Source of the DNA: Longimicrobiales bacterium
Lineage (GTDB): Bacteria > Gemmatimonadota > Gemmatimonadetes > Longimicrobiales > Gaopeijiaceae
NCBI GenBank assembly: GCA_951813395.1
Contig: OX638356.1
Location: forward strand, 1,157,340 to 1,221,339
Reading direction: 5' to 3'
Length of the DNA: 64,000 bases
In this document: in pieces, positions 27,357-37,354 of the stretch
Numbering within the stretch: position 1 is the first letter of the stretch
Layout: each line of letters opens with the position of its first letter
The notes under the pieces: generated by a model
Told to the model about the DNA's origin: nothing
The model's input: only the letters and a program-made list of their open reading frames with translations
The model's database searches: none
Position numbers and translations under genes: made by a program

Positions 27357-27399
27357 GAGTCCGCGGCGGAGCCCCGGTCAGGGGTTCCGCCACGGACTC
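27357..27399. terminator. Bidirectional hairpin terminator
   Basis: A 19-base stem with a 5-base loop (GGTCA) lies between the convergent SusD-like and VPS10-like genes. The arms are GAGTCCGCGGCGGAGCCCC and GGGGTTCCGCCACGGACTC, differing at two positions that still allow G-U pairing in RNA. No T-tract follows on either side, as is usual in GC-rich genomes. Confidence 0.7.
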
Positions 27400-27428
27400 T
27401 CCGGGGGCCGGGCGGGGGATTGTCCCGG

Positions 27429-30400
27429 CTACGACACCGGGCGGCCCCGCGGCTGCACGATGATCGGCTCGACACCGCTCTCGGCAAGGAAGTCGTTGAA
27501 CGCCCGCACCGCGGCGAGCAGCTGTCCGAAGGTGCTCTCGTGGAACGCCCATTCCTCCCGCAGGTCGGCCCAGCGTTCGCGCGCGCCTGCGGTGAGCGGT
27601 GGCTCCGTGCCGTCCACCGATCCGATCAGCGCCAGGATCTGCGCGTCGAGCTTGTTGCGGAAGTTGATCACGTCCTGAAAGGTCCTCTGGCGGCGCTGGA
27701 TCAGCTCCTCCTCCCACTGCGTGATCGAGCCGGTCAGCGATTCGCCCGACGCCCGGATCGAGTCGGCCAGCGGATGCTCCTCCGTGCGCTCCACGACCGC
27801 GTCGACCTGCTCCGACACCCCGGCCAGCTCGTCCACGGCCCCGTAGAGGTCGCGGATCACCTGCTGCGCCTCGGCCACGAAGCGCTCCTGGGTCTCGTAC
27901 TGCGCCCGGGTCGCGCTCCAGCTGGGATCGGGCGCGACCGAAAGCACCGCCGTGCGGCTCTCTTCGCCGCGCGTGAGCCGGACCCGGTATTCGCCCGGTG
28001 CGACGACACGCCCCTGGAGGCTGCCGAAGTTCTGGTACCCCTCGACACCCGGGATCGCGTCGTGGCGGTAGTCCCAAGCCAGCCGGTTCAGTCCGGCCTC
28101 CGGGACCGACAGCGAGGAGTAGTCCTCATCTCCCGCGCCCTCCGGGTCGGTGGCGTAGGTGCGGATCGCAGTTCCGTCGGCTCCCAGGATCTCGACCGTG
28201 ACCAGGGAGTCCGGCTCCTCCGCGAAAGAGAAGAAGATCTGCGCGCCACCGGGCGGATTCGCACCGGTCGTTCCGGCCCCGCCCCCACCCCCGAATCCGC
28301 CCGCGAATGAAGCCATGACCGCCTCGCGCGGCACGAAGAGGTGCATGCCGGCGGCCATGACGCCCTCGCTCAACTGCTGCACGGGGGACAGGTCGTCCAG
28401 TATCCAGAAGCCGCGGCCCTGGGTCGACGCTACAAGGTCGTTGTTGCGGACGGTGAGATCGGTGACGGGGACGATGGGCAGGTTGAGCTGCCACTTCCGC
28501 CAGCTTTCCCCGGCGTCGCGCGACAGGAAGAGGCCCATCTCCGTCCCGGCGTAAAGAAGGCCCGGGGTGACCGGGTCCTCCCGCACGACGCGCACCCAGT
28601 GGTCAGGGTCAATGCCGTCGGTGGCGGGTTCCCAGCTCGCTCCGTAGTGGCGCGTGCGGAAGATCATCGGCGTGAAGTCGTTGAACTTGTACGCAGTGGC
28701 GACCACGTAGGCGGTGGCCGGGTCGTGCGGCGAGACCTCGATCGAGTTGATCATCGCGCGGCCGACGTCGGGCGGGGTGACGTCGGTCCAGGTGACGCCG
28801 CCGTCGCGGGTGAGCTGGACGAGGCCGTCGTCGGTGCCCACCCAGAGCGTGCCGGCCTCGTGGGGGGACTCGACGAGGGCCATGATCGTGTTGTAGTTCT
28901 CGCCCCCGGCCCCCTCGTTGGTGATCGGCGTGCCGCCGGCGCCCTGCTTGTCGTCCTCGTCGCGGGTCAGGTCGGGCGAGATGGACTCCCAGCTCTGGCC
29001 GCGGTCGCGGGTGACGAACACCACGTTCCCCGCGTGATAGATGGTGGCCGGGTCGTGGGGCGACGCGACGATCGGGGCGTTCCAGTTGAACCGGTAGCGC
29101 TGCTCCTCCGGATAGGTGCCGAGACCGAGGAACGGATACGCCATGATCGGCTTGCTCCGGCCGGTCGCGCGGTTCCAGCGATCGATGAGCCCCTGATAGC
29201 AGCCGCCGAAGACATCCTGCGGGTCGTTCTCGTCGAAGGCCAGAAAGGCGCTCTCACAGCCGGCCACCGAGTAGAAGTCGCCCCACCCGATACCGCCGAG
29301 CGAGGCGGACGGAATCCCGATCGCCGAGTTGTCCTGCTGGCCGCCATACACGTGATAGGGGAACTGGTTGTCGGTGATCACGCGGTAGAACTGGGCCGTC
29401 GGCTGATTGCGCTGCGTGGACCAGCTGTCGCCCCCGTTGAAGGTGACGTTCGCGCCGCCGTCGTTGGCGTTGATCATGTTGGTGCCGTCGGCGGGGTTGA
29501 TCCACAGGTCGTGCTGGTCGCCGTGCGGCACCGCGATCTGCGTGAAGGTGCGTCCCCCGTCGATGGACTTGAGGAACGGCGCGTTCATCACATAGACCGT
29601 CTCCTCGTCCTGCGGATCGGTGTAGATCTCCATGTAGTACCACGAGCGCGTCTGGGTGATGCGATCCGCCGAGACCTGCTGCCACGAGGCGCCCGCGTCG
29701 TCGGAGCGGTAGACGCCCCCCATGTCCGGCTCGGCCTCGACGACCGCGAACAGCCGATCCGGGTTCGCGCGCGACACGTCGATGCCGATCTTGCCGACCA
29801 GCTCCGGCAGGCCCTCGTTGATCTCCACCCAGGTGTCGCCGCTGTCCACCGACTTCCAGAGGCCGCTGCCCTCGCCACCCGACTCGACGACCCAGGGGCG
29901 CCTCAGATGGTCCCAGAAGGCGGCATACAGGATGCGGGGGTTGGTCATGTCCATGGCCAGTTCGGCCGCGCCGGCCCGGGGGGAGACGTAGAGCACCTTC
30001 TCCCAGCTCCGGCCGCCGTCCATGGTGCGATAGATGCCGCGCTCCTCGGTCTCGCCGTAGGGGGCTCCCTGGGCGGCGACGTACACGATGTCCGGGTCGC
30101 GCGGGTGGATACGGATGCGGGAGATCGCGCGCGTGCGTTCGAGCCCCATGTGCGTCCAGCTCCTTCCCGCGTCGGTCGACAGGTAGACGCCGTCGCCGTG
30201 GGAGGTGGTCACGCCGCGCACCGCGTGCTCGCCCATGCCGGCCCACACCACGTTCGGATCCGATTCGGCGACCGCGACCGCCCCCACCGAGCCCGTTGCG
30301 AAGTGCCCGTCGCTCACGTTGGTCCACGTGATGCCGGCGTCCGTGGTCTTCCAGACGCCGCCTCCGGTTGCGCCGAAGTAGTAGGTCTGGTCGTCCCCGA

Positions 30401-30614
30401 CCACGCCCGTGGCCGCCACCGAACGGCCGCCGCGGGTGGGCCCGATGTCCCGCCACGCCATGGCCTGCGTGTACCGGGCCAGGTCGGTGGTGTCGGGGGT
30501 CTGGGCGGCCGCGGGCGCCGGGGCCGTGGCGACGGGGACCAGCATGGTGGAGATGGCGATCACCCGTGCGAGCAAACCTGGGCGACGGGTGGGCGAGGAT
30601 GGGTGGGCAGACAT
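27429..30614 (-). CDS. Exported VPS10/BNR-repeat beta-propeller protein
   Basis: A large 1061-residue secreted protein with signal peptide (cleavage near PAAAQTP). The N-terminal two-thirds is a sortilin-like propeller with many BNR/Asp-box repeats, e.g. [43 protein letters not shown] and [14 protein letters not shown]. The last third has an Ig-like segment ([20 protein letters not shown]) and helical repeats. Proteins of this kind are very common in Gemmatimonadota and often called glycosyl hydrolases, but no catalytic residues are assured. The ATG at 30614 is about nine bases after GGAGG. Confidence 0.82.
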   Translation of the reverse strand: MSAHPSSPTRRPGLLARVIAISTMLVPVATAPAPAAAQTPDTTDLARYTQAMAWRDIGPTRGGRSVAATGVVGDDQTYYFGATGGGVWKTTDAGITWTNVSDGHFATGSVGAVAVAESDPNVVWAGMGEHAVRGVTTSHGDGVYLSTDAGRSWTHMGLERTRAISRIRIHPRDPDIVYVAAQGAPYGETEERGIYRTMDGGRSWEKVLYVSPRAGAAELAMDMTNPRILYAAFWDHLRRPWVVESGGEGSGLWKSVDSGDTWVEINEGLPELVGKIGIDVSRANPDRLFAVVEAEPDMGGVYRSDDAGASWQQVSADRITQTRSWYYMEIYTDPQDEETVYVMNAPFLKSIDGGRTFTQIAVPHGDQHDLWINPADGTNMINANDGGANVTFNGGDSWSTQRNQPTAQFYRVITDNQFPYHVYGGQQDNSAIGIPSASLGGIGWGDFYSVAGCESAFLAFDENDPQDVFGGCYQGLIDRWNRATGRSKPIMAYPFLGLGTYPEEQRYRFNWNAPIVASPHDPATIYHAGNVVFVTRDRGQSWESISPDLTRDEDDKQGAGGTPITNEGAGGENYNTIMALVESPHEAGTLWVGTDDGLVQLTRDGGVTWTDVTPPDVGRAMINSIEVSPHDPATAYVVATAYKFNDFTPMIFRTRHYGASWEPATDGIDPDHWVRVVREDPVTPGLLYAGTEMGLFLSRDAGESWRKWQLNLPIVPVTDLTVRNNDLVASTQGRGFWILDDLSPVQQLSEGVMAAGMHLFVPREAVMASFAGGFGGGGGAGTTGANPPGGAQIFFSFAEEPDSLVTVEILGADGTAIRTYATDPEGAGDEDYSSLSVPEAGLNRLAWDYRHDAIPGVEGYQNFGSLQGRVVAPGEYRVRLTRGEESRTAVLSVAPDPSWSATRAQYETQERFVAEAQQVIRDLYGAVDELAGVSEQVDAVVERTEEHPLADSIRASGESLTGSITQWEEELIQRRQRTFQDVINFRNKLDAQILALIGSVDGTEPPLTAGARERWADLREEWAFHESTFGQLLAAVRAFNDFLAESGVEPIIVQPRGRPVS

Positions 30615-30769
30615 GGGCAGTGGGCCTCCGGTGGGCGAGTGGATATGGACGATTTCAACCTTAGCCGCGCGCTTTCGCGTTGCATAGCGGTCCAACGTGA
30701 CACAGTTTCGCTTCCACGCACCACAACGACCGGGCCGGGCGATTCGTCGCGGCCACAGGAGGAGGCAGC

Positions 30770-32854
30770 ATGACCGGCAACGCGAAGCTCACGGGACTCC
30801 TCATGCTCGCCGGTGGCCTCGTCGTCGCGGGCGCGTTCGCGGGGGGTGCCCCGCTCCACGCCCAGACCGCCGACGATCCCGTCGTGCGCCTGGTGGCCAC
30901 GCCCGCCGAACTGACGATGCGGGTGGGCGACGAGGTTCGCGTCACGGTGGCGGGCTACACTCGGTCGGGCGCGCGCGTGGAGGATCCGGTCGTGCGGCTG
31001 GTGGGGCCGCGTGCGGCGATGCGGGTGCGGCAGGGCGTCGTGACCGCGCTCGCGGCGGGGGACCATGCGCTGGTCGCGTCTCTCGTGCAGGATGGCGGAG
31101 CTTCGGCAGGCGACCCGGTTACCGTGCGGGTGCCGGTCAGCATCGGCTGGCCCACTGTGGCGCGGGTGGTCGTCTCTCCCACCACCAACGACCGGTTCTT
31201 CGTAGGCACCGCGGTCCGGCTGGCGGTGCGGGCCGAGCACTCGGACGGCAGCGCGCGCACCGACCCGGATGTGGAGTGGCGCAGCGAATCGCCGGAGATC
31301 GCCACCGTGGACGGCTTTGGGCGCACCACGGGCGTCGCCCCCGGCACGGCCACCATTACGGCCACCGTCGAGGGAGTGGAGGGCGCGGCGACCCTCTCCG
31401 CCGATCCCTTCACCGGCGAGTCGCTCGAGATCGTAGGCGGGGCGGCCCGCGCGCGGACCGGCGACGTCATCGGCTTCGGCGCAGAGGTGAGGGATGGCGG
31501 CGGCGGCCTCGTCACGGGCGTTCCCGTCGAATGGTCACACGCCTACGAGGCACCCGAGGGAATCATGGCGCCGCCCGCCCCGGCGCAAATGCACGGGGGG
31601 CGTTTCGTCGCGGACGTGCCCGGCGTCTACACGGTCATCGCCGACGCGGGTCCGCTTTCGGCGCGCACGTCCTTCCGGGTCGTCGAGCGCGACGTCATCC
31701 AGGAGCTGGAGATTCACGGGCACGGCCGGGAGCAGCGGGTGCGCACCACCGACTTCTGGGTCTTCGAGGGCCGGGACGGGAGGGACTACGCGCTCACCGG
31801 GGCCAAGCGCTCGGACGGCCACGGGTTCGTGTGGGACGTGACCGATGTCGGCAACATCGTCAAGACCGACTCGATCCAGGTGGATGCGCGCTCGGTCAAC
31901 GACATGAAGGTCTCGCCCGACGCCCGCTACGCCACCATGACCCGCGAGGGGGCGTCGAACCGGCGCAACGGTGTGGTCATTCTCGATCTGGCGGACCCCG
32001 CGCACCCGGTGATCGCCGCGGAAGTTACCGACTACGGGCTCACCGGCGGCGTCCACAACGCCTTCCCCACCGAGAGCCACATCTATGCGCTCGCGGGCGG
32101 GGACAAGTATGTGATTCTCGACGTGAGCGACCTCTACAACCCGCGCTTCGTGGGCGAGTACAACCATCCGAACAGCCGCCTGCACGACGTGTGGGTGCTG
32201 GACGGGCTCGCGTATTCGGCCGAGTGGGAGAACGGCCTGGTTGTGGTGGACGTGGGCGACGGGCGCTGGGGCGGTTCGCCCGAGAATCCGGTCCTGGTGA
32301 GCAGCTACCCCGTCCCGGGCGGTGCGACGCACGCGGTCTTCCCCTACGTGTCGCAGTCGACGGGCAAGCACTACGTCTTCCTGGGCGACGAGATCATGAG
32401 CCGGCGCGGCCTCGCATGGGAGGGGCCGGGGCAGGGCCGGGGGTCGTACCAGCTGCCCTACGATCCGGAGACCGGCATGCACGGGATCCCGCTCGCGACC
32501 CGGGGCTACATCCAGATCGTCGACTTCTCCGATCCCGAAAACCCCGAGATGGTGGCGCGCTACGAAGTGCCCGAGTACGGGACGCACAACATCTGGGTGG
32601 AGGACGACATCCTGTACCAGGCGTACTACGAGGGCGGCGTGCGCATGGTGGACGTGTCGGGCGATCTGATGGGCAACCTGTACACGCAGGGACGTGAGAT
32701 CGCCGTCTTCAAGGCCTACGACCCGATCGGCTACGTGCCCAACTCGCCGATGGCGTGGAGCGCGATGCCCTTCAAGGGCCGGATCTTCTTCTCGGACACG
32801 AATTCGGGACTGTGGTCGGCGAGGCTGGTACCGCGCAGCCGCCCGGTCAGCTGA
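30770..32854 (+). CDS. Exported LVIVD-repeat protein with Ig-like domains
   Basis: A 694-residue protein with signal peptide (cleavage near LHAQT). Residues about 35-300 hold bacterial Ig-like (Big_2) modules, e.g. [20 protein letters not shown]. The C-terminal half is an LVIVD-type propeller with repeats [34 protein letters not shown] and [20 protein letters not shown]. It is probably a surface or periplasmic binding protein; no enzyme motif is seen. AGGAGGAGG stands five bases before the ATG. It diverges from the VPS10-like gene over about 155 bases. Confidence 0.82.
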   Translation: MTGNAKLTGLLMLAGGLVVAGAFAGGAPLHAQTADDPVVRLVATPAELTMRVGDEVRVTVAGYTRSGARVEDPVVRLVGPRAAMRVRQGVVTALAAGDHALVASLVQDGGASAGDPVTVRVPVSIGWPTVARVVVSPTTNDRFFVGTAVRLAVRAEHSDGSARTDPDVEWRSESPEIATVDGFGRTTGVAPGTATITATVEGVEGAATLSADPFTGESLEIVGGAARARTGDVIGFGAEVRDGGGGLVTGVPVEWSHAYEAPEGIMAPPAPAQMHGGRFVADVPGVYTVIADAGPLSARTSFRVVERDVIQELEIHGHGREQRVRTTDFWVFEGRDGRDYALTGAKRSDGHGFVWDVTDVGNIVKTDSIQVDARSVNDMKVSPDARYATMTREGASNRRNGVVILDLADPAHPVIAAEVTDYGLTGGVHNAFPTESHIYALAGGDKYVILDVSDLYNPRFVGEYNHPNSRLHDVWVLDGLAYSAEWENGLVVVDVGDGRWGGSPENPVLVSSYPVPGGATHAVFPYVSQSTGKHYVFLGDEIMSRRGLAWEGPGQGRGSYQLPYDPETGMHGIPLATRGYIQIVDFSDPENPEMVARYEVPEYGTHNIWVEDDILYQAYYEGGVRMVDVSGDLMGNLYTQGREIAVFKAYDPIGYVPNSPMAWSAMPFKGRIFFSDTNSGLWSARLVPRSRPVS

Positions 32855-32930
32855 GGGCGGGGTTGCGGGCGGCGTCTGAAAGGCCTCCGGCGCCTGAAAC
32901 ACCCGCGCCCCCGGGGCGTAGAACCCTGTC

Positions 32931-33995
32931 ATGAATCCAGCCGAACCCATCCCCGTGGGGCTGCTCGGCGCGACCGGCATGGTCGGCCAGCAGTTCGTGC
33001 GCCAGCTGGCGGGACACCCGTGGTTCCGCCTGGCCTGGCTGGGCGCGAGCGACCGCAGTGCGGGCCGGAGCTACGGCGAGGCCACGCACTGGGTGCAGGA
33101 CCGGCGCATGCCCGCGGAGCTGGCGGGCATGGTCGTGCGCGCAGGCGCTCCGGCCGCCGACTGTCCGCGGCTGGTCTTCTCCGCGATGCACGCTTCGGTT
33201 GCCGGACCGATCGAGGAGTCGTTCGCGCGGGCGGGGCACGTCGTGCTCTCCAATGCGCGCAACCACCGCATGGGCGCAGACGTTCCGCTGGTCGTTCCCG
33301 AGGTCAATCCGGAGCATCTGGGACTGATTGCGCGCCAGCGCCGGGAACGCGGCTGGCCGGGTGCGATCGTCACCAACCCGAACTGCTCCACGATCACGCT
33401 CGCACTGGCCCTCGCTCCGCTGCGCGGCCTCGGCATTCGGCGCGTGATCGTCTCCACGCTGCAGGCGGTGAGCGGGGCGGGGTATCCGGGTCTGGCGGCC
33501 GTGGACGTGCTGGGCAACGCCATCCCGTTCATCGGCGGCGAGGAGGAGAGACTCGCGACCGAGACGCTCAAGGTGCTGGGGGAGGTGCGGGTGGACGAGG
33601 AGGGGATCGACCCGCACGGGGCGGTGGTGAGCGCCCACTGCAACCGGGTGGCTACGGTAGACGGGCACCTGCTGTGCGTGTCGGTTGAGCTGGCCGCCCG
33701 ACCGACGCCGGCCGAGGTGCGGGCTGCGCTCGCGGAGTTTCGCGGGCGGCCGCAGGAGCTCGGGTTGCCGACGGCGCCCGCGCGGCCGGTTCAGGTGGTC
33801 GAAGGCCCGGATCGTCCCCAGCCCCGCCGCGATGCAATGGCGGGGCTGGGCATGGCCGTGTCGGTTGGGCGCGTCCGCGAGTGTCCGATCCTGGGTATCA
33901 AGTTCGCCGCGCTCGGGCACAACACTATTCGGGGGGCTGCGGGGGCGTCGGTCCTGAACGCCGAGTTGCTGGTGGCGGAGGGATTGTTGAGCTGA
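32931..33995 (+). CDS. asd: Aspartate-semialdehyde dehydrogenase
   Basis: A 354-residue cytoplasmic enzyme reducing aspartyl phosphate with NADPH, the branch point to lysine, methionine and threonine. The Rossmann motif GLLGATGMVGQQ is at 10-21, the catalytic cysteine is Cys152 in NPNCST, and His236 lies in SAHCNRVATVDGH. The sequence type resembles the archaeal/fungal subclass rather than the E. coli one. There is no evident Shine-Dalgarno. It is the last intact gene before the insertion-sequence-scarred region. Confidence 0.93.
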   Translation: MNPAEPIPVGLLGATGMVGQQFVRQLAGHPWFRLAWLGASDRSAGRSYGEATHWVQDRRMPAELAGMVVRAGAPAADCPRLVFSAMHASVAGPIEESFARAGHVVLSNARNHRMGADVPLVVPEVNPEHLGLIARQRRERGWPGAIVTNPNCSTITLALALAPLRGLGIRRVIVSTLQAVSGAGYPGLAAVDVLGNAIPFIGGEEERLATETLKVLGEVRVDEEGIDPHGAVVSAHCNRVATVDGHLLCVSVELAARPTPAEVRAALAEFRGRPQELGLPTAPARPVQVVEGPDRPQPRRDAMAGLGMAVSVGRVRECPILGIKFAALGHNTIRGAAGASVLNAELLVAEGLLS

Positions 33996-34055
33996 CGTGG
34001 AGCCAGCTCTGCGGACGCCCTGGGACCCGTCGCCGAACGCACCGGCCGGACGGTC

Positions 34056-34207
34056 CTTCTTCAGCTCCATATCCCGAACATCGTACCAATCGACTCCGCG
34101 ATCCGGTATGCCATCTCCATCGTGTTCGTCCAGCGCGCGTTCCACGAGAATCACCAGGGTGCCATCCAGAATATCGAAGCCCAACATCCTGTCCCGCACC
34201 TGAACAG
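34056..34207 (-). pseudogene. 3' fragment of an IS-interrupted propeller gene
   Basis: On the minus strand the frame reads VRDRMLGFDILDGT, LVILVERALDEHDGDGIPD and VDWYDVRDMELKK, a plausible C-terminal blade. It starts directly at the left end of the IS3-family element, and the 5' part of a propeller gene in the same orientation starts at the right end. I infer that both were one gene. No convincing stop is seen; the frame drifts open, antisense to asd, so the true end is uncertain. Confidence 0.5.
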
Positions 34208-34265
34208 TGGAGTTGCCCCGCTCTGACGGACACCTTTTCCTTTGGGCCAACCGAGGAGGTGAGCC

Positions 34266-34583
34266 ATGGCGGGAAGGAGACGAGGGCGGTATTCGCCCGA
34301 GTACAAGGAGCGGATCGTCGAGCTGGCGAGGGCCGGGCGTAGTGCGGGATCGCTGGCCCGGGAGTTTGAGCCGTCTGAGCAGACGATCCGCAACTGGGTG
34401 AAGCAGGCGGACCTGGACGAGGGCCGCCGGAGCGACGGACTGACGACCGAGGCGCGCAAGGAGATGCGGCGCCTGAAGCGGGAGAACAAGCGGCTGCGGA
34501 TGGAGCGGGACATCCTAAAGCGAGCCGCGGCCTGGTTCGCGAAGGAGAGCGGATCGATCCCCAGCGGGGGTATGCGTTCATGA
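34266..34583 (+). CDS. IS3-family transposase, OrfA (DNA-binding)
   Basis: A 105-residue protein with an N-terminal helix-turn-helix (YSPEYKERIVELARAGRSAG, then LAREFEPSEQTIRNWVKQ) and a C-terminal leucine-zipper-like helix (RLKRENKRLRMERDILKRA) used for multimerisation with the OrfAB product. A GAGG precedes the ATG. Its TGA overlaps the OrfB ATG as ATGA, so OrfB may be made by re-initiation. A possible slip site, CCTAAAGC, lies at about 34516-34523, but I see no strong A-rich slippery run. Confidence 0.9.
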   Translation: MAGRRRGRYSPEYKERIVELARAGRSAGSLAREFEPSEQTIRNWVKQADLDEGRRSDGLTTEARKEMRRLKRENKRLRMERDILKRAAAWFAKESGSIPSGGMRS

Positions 34584-35431
34584 AGGCGAACCTGGCCGCG
34601 TTCCCGTTGGCAGCCATGTGCCGGGTGCTGGGTCTCTCCACCAGCGGGTACAATGACTGGCTGCGCCGTCCGCCGTCGGCGCGGGCTGGGCGTGACGCGG
34701 AGCTCAAGGGCAGGATCCTGACGATCTGGGTTGAGAGCGGCGGGGTCTACGGCTCCCCGCGGATCCACGCGGCGCTCTTGGCCGAGCGCGAGCGGGTGGG
34801 CCGCAAGCGGGTGGCGCGGCTGATGAGGGAACTGGGTATCGAGGGTGTGACGCGCAGGCGCTTCAGGAGGGGCACGACGCTCAGGGACGCCAAGGCCAAG
34901 CCCGCGCCGGACCTTGTGAACCGGGACTTCTCGGCCGAAGGGCCCGACCAGTTGTGGGTGGCCGACATCACCTACGTGCCCACTTGGGCGGGCTGGCTCT
35001 ACCTCGCGGTCGTGCTCGACGCGTGGAGCCGCCGGATCGTCGGCTGGGCGATGGCGCCCCGGATGCCGGCCGATCTGGTTGGCGACGCGCTGTCGATGGC
35101 GATCGCCTGCCGTCAGCCGGAGGGTCCGGTGATCCATCATTCCGACCAGGGCTCGCAGTACACGTCGCTGGCCTTCGGGAGGCGGTGCCGCGCGGCGGGC
35201 GTCGTGCAGTCGATGGGCTCGGTCGGCGACGCGTACGACAATGCGATGTGCGAGAGCTTCTTCGCGACGCTCGAGTGCGAACTCCTCGACCGGCGGCGCT
35301 TTCGCACGATGGCCGAGGCGCGGCGGGAAGTCTTCTGCTTCATCGAAGGCTTCTACAACACCCGACGGCTCCACTCGGCGCTCGGCTACACGTCGCCGGC
35401 GAACTTCGAGAAACTCAACCATGCGGCCTGA
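34580..35431 (+). CDS. IS3-family transposase, OrfB (DDE integrase core)
   Basis: A 283-residue rve-fold transposase catalysing strand transfer. The catalytic triad is visible: Asp in LWVADITYVPT, Asp in HHSDQGSQYTS, and Glu in DNAMCESFFATLECEL, with the usual 35-residue spacing between the last two. An HTH_21-like region (SGGVYGSPRIHAAL) precedes it and HSALGYTSPANFE ends the family signature. It begins at the ATGA overlap with OrfA. Confidence 0.93.
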   Translation: MKANLAAFPLAAMCRVLGLSTSGYNDWLRRPPSARAGRDAELKGRILTIWVESGGVYGSPRIHAALLAERERVGRKRVARLMRELGIEGVTRRRFRRGTTLRDAKAKPAPDLVNRDFSAEGPDQLWVADITYVPTWAGWLYLAVVLDAWSRRIVGWAMAPRMPADLVGDALSMAIACRQPEGPVIHHSDQGSQYTSLAFGRRCRAAGVVQSMGSVGDAYDNAMCESFFATLECELLDRRRFRTMAEARREVFCFIEGFYNTRRLHSALGYTSPANFEKLNHAA

Positions 35432-35602
35432 AGCGAACCAGCAGCGCCGGAGCGACCCGAAGCTCTCTGGGCTTCTCTGGCCCGCTCGCTTCTCCGGGCT
35501 CGCTCGTCGCCCCTCTCCACCGCTGCAGGAGGGGGCGAAGAAACTACTTCACACACCATCAACCCCCAAAAACCAACCGTCCGTGAAAGCGGGGCAGGTC
35601 CA

Positions 35603-36252
35603 TAGGTTGGAGCCTCGATCACGCCAACTTCGCCATCGCCACTTGCGGAGTAGAAAAGCAGTTGGCTGTGACACGCACCAAATGTCGCAACGCCTCCCAG
35701 GCTCATTGCGCCCCATGACAAACCGCACTCTCCTGGCAAACCGATGTCAGAAGGGGTACGCAACTCACGCCGCCAAAGAACAGCCCCTCCAGCCAAGTCA
35801 AACTCCGCGAGAACCCTGTTCGTCGACCGGAGATTCGGCGCGTAGGTCCCGATCATGGTCTCGCCGATTGGCGACATCGGCTCAAACACTTCGGGTATTG
35901 CCACTTCAGCAACCAGTTCACCCGCTGGCGTGAAAACACTGAGTCGTGATGCGAGCGGATCAATCACTGCGACTGTATGCCTCGGTCCCCTCATCAGGGC
36001 ATGCGCAAACCTGAACTCCCCAGGACCATCTCCTTCTCTTCCGAAGACTCCTGCCAGCTCACCAGTTCGAGCAAGACACCGCACTTCGGTTTCGTAGGAA
36101 ACGATAACGCAAGCAGTATGCTCGTCCACAAGAGCCACCGAGGAATTCGCGCTTAGCGGCGTTGCCGAAGAGCTCGTGGGGACGATAACAGAAACCTGGG
36201 GAGGATTGTCCGAGGAGCAGTTGATGAACCATGGCATCAGAGCCAGGACCAA
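35603..36252 (-). pseudogene. 5' part of propeller lipoprotein gene, truncated by IS3
   Basis: The minus frame encodes a signal-like segment (ALVLALMPWFINC, lipid site at the Cys) followed by propeller blades: VRCLARTGELAGVFGREGDG, AVIDPLASRLSVFTPAGE and VLAEFDLAGGAVLW. It stops being gene-like exactly at the IS end after VIEAPTY. No ATG or GTG stands before the signal; a TTG at 36252 is the best start, with an internal ATG at 36237, so the 5' end may also be damaged. The 3' part is at 34056-34207. If re-joined, the frames differ unless 1 or 4 bases are lost. Confidence 0.6.
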
Positions 36253-36781
36253 TGCCCGAGACCAAAGCGTTATGACGTAGGGCCTTGGCCTCGGGCAATG
36301 CGAGCGGTGCGCGCTTTCTTGCAACTGATCCAGTCCCCGTGAGCCAGGCGCAATGGCAAAGCGCCACGCCGAGCAAGGTAGATCGTCTGGTAGACCTCGG
36401 TTGTCAATGGCCGCCGAAGGGTTCGTGGGGACGATCCCCGCAAGCAAGATCCGGGTTCCCTGCGAGGCCGGCGTCACGGACTCCCTTGTCCCGCGGGCTG
36501 GTCCGGGGGTAGAATCGTCGCCAAGCTTGATCGGCTGTTGCGACACCAGTCGCTCCGGCCGATACGACAATTTCGGACATTTTGCGACAATTGCGGACAC
36601 AACTCCGTCAATTGCGGCGAAGGCCGAGAGCTTCGGTGCGCCACCGCCACTACCACCTGAACGACCTGCTTACCGTGCGCGTGGAGGGATCGCGGTAGCT
36701 GGGCGGCGGGCCCGGACCTGGCAGCTCTGCATTCGGAGGACGCGGGTTCGCCTTCAGCCGTTTGTGCGCCTCGCCTTCCGG
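36253..36781. other. 529-base region without a supported gene
   Basis: Open frames here are long only because of base composition and show no family similarity that I can see. The one structured feature is the triple repeat at 36565-36618. The region lies between the broken propeller gene and a small membrane protein, and is probably a decayed insertion site. Confidence 0.5.
36565..36618. repeat. Triple direct repeat resembling an IS21-family terminus
   Basis: Three spaced copies stand at 36565, 36585 and 36606: CGACAATTTCGGACA, CGACAATTGCGGACA and CGTCAATTGCGGC, periods 20 and 21 bases. Read on the minus strand they give TGTCCGCAATTGTCG-type sequence, like the multiple terminal repeats at IS21-type element ends. 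No istA/istB gene is next to it, so I read it as a scar or solo end. Confidence 0.4.
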
Positions 36782-37354
36782 CTAGTCTTCGGGGGGGCCG
36801 AACCGGATGACCAGTCCGCCAATGACCGAGGTCACGATCCAGAACACAAGCGCGTTGGCGAGGACTGCGACGTCGCCCCATGCTCCAATCGCCGTGCCCC
36901 CCACGAACATCCCGAACCAGACCGCGAAGTTCTGAATCTGAAAGTCGAACGGCGTCCCCCGCTTCATGCTCTTTAGCGCCCTGACGATCAGGTAGATCAC
37001 GGTCGCACCAAAGGCGGGGATGCCAAGCGCATCGGGCAGTGCCGTCATGAACCCCAGTGCCGCTCCCAAGGCGCCCCCCGTCACCACCAGCGCGGGCGAT
37101 GGCGACAATGACCTGGTTGCCGGCAGCCTGGACTTCCCTTCCGCGGCCCGTCCGGTCCGCGCCGGGGCGACGTTCTCGGCCTCCGTGACCTCCTGAATCG
37201 CGGTCTCCGTCGCCGCCGGATCAATCCCCGCCTCGGCCGCGATCCGTTTCAGTTCCTCGACGGTCAGGGTGTCGCCGCGCGCGTCGATCTCCGCCGCCCG
37301 CTGGAGGATCAGCGAGACCTGCGAAGCGGATATGCGCCCCGGTGAATCGGTCAC
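36782..37354 (-). CDS. Small membrane protein with N-terminal helical domain
   Basis: A 190-residue protein of unknown function. The first ~50 residues form a helical module (SQVSLILQRAAEIDARGDTL, then TVEELKRIAAEAGIDPAA) seen at the start of many Gemmatimonadota membrane proteins. A linker follows and then four hydrophobic segments (about 90-110, 112-127, 146-162 and 166-184). Its ATG overlaps the stop of the upstream hydrolase gene as ATGA, so it is translated with it. No motif suggests an activity. Confidence 0.65.
   Translation of the reverse strand: MTDSPGRISASQVSLILQRAAEIDARGDTLTVEELKRIAAEAGIDPAATETAIQEVTEAENVAPARTGRAAEGKSRLPATRSLSPSPALVVTGGALGAALGFMTALPDALGIPAFGATVIYLIVRALKSMKRGTPFDFQIQNFAVWFGMFVGGTAIGAWGDVAVLANALVFWIVTSVIGGLVIRFGPPED

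Larger units (their letters stand above)
34208..35602 (+). mobile_element. IS3-family insertion sequence, complete
   Basis: A 1395-base element with imperfect terminal inverted repeats of about 24 bases: TGGAGTTGCCCCGCTCTGAC at the left and, reversed, TGGACCTGCCCCGCTTTCAC at the right. It carries the two overlapping transposase frames typical of the family. Flanking triplets are CAG on the left and TAG on the right, so a 3-base target duplication is at best imperfect. It lies within a minus-strand beta-propeller lipoprotein gene. Both transposase frames are intact, so it may still be mobile. Confidence 0.88.

Noticed and set aside
28341-30773. An 810-codon plus-strand frame opposite the VPS10-like gene
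   Set aside because: Composition mirrors the BNR repeats on the minus strand; no signal peptide or family pattern.
34500-34590. Programmed -1 frameshift between OrfA and OrfB of the IS3 element
   Set aside because: No A-rich slippery heptamer or clear downstream pseudoknot; the ATGA overlap explains OrfB expression more simply.
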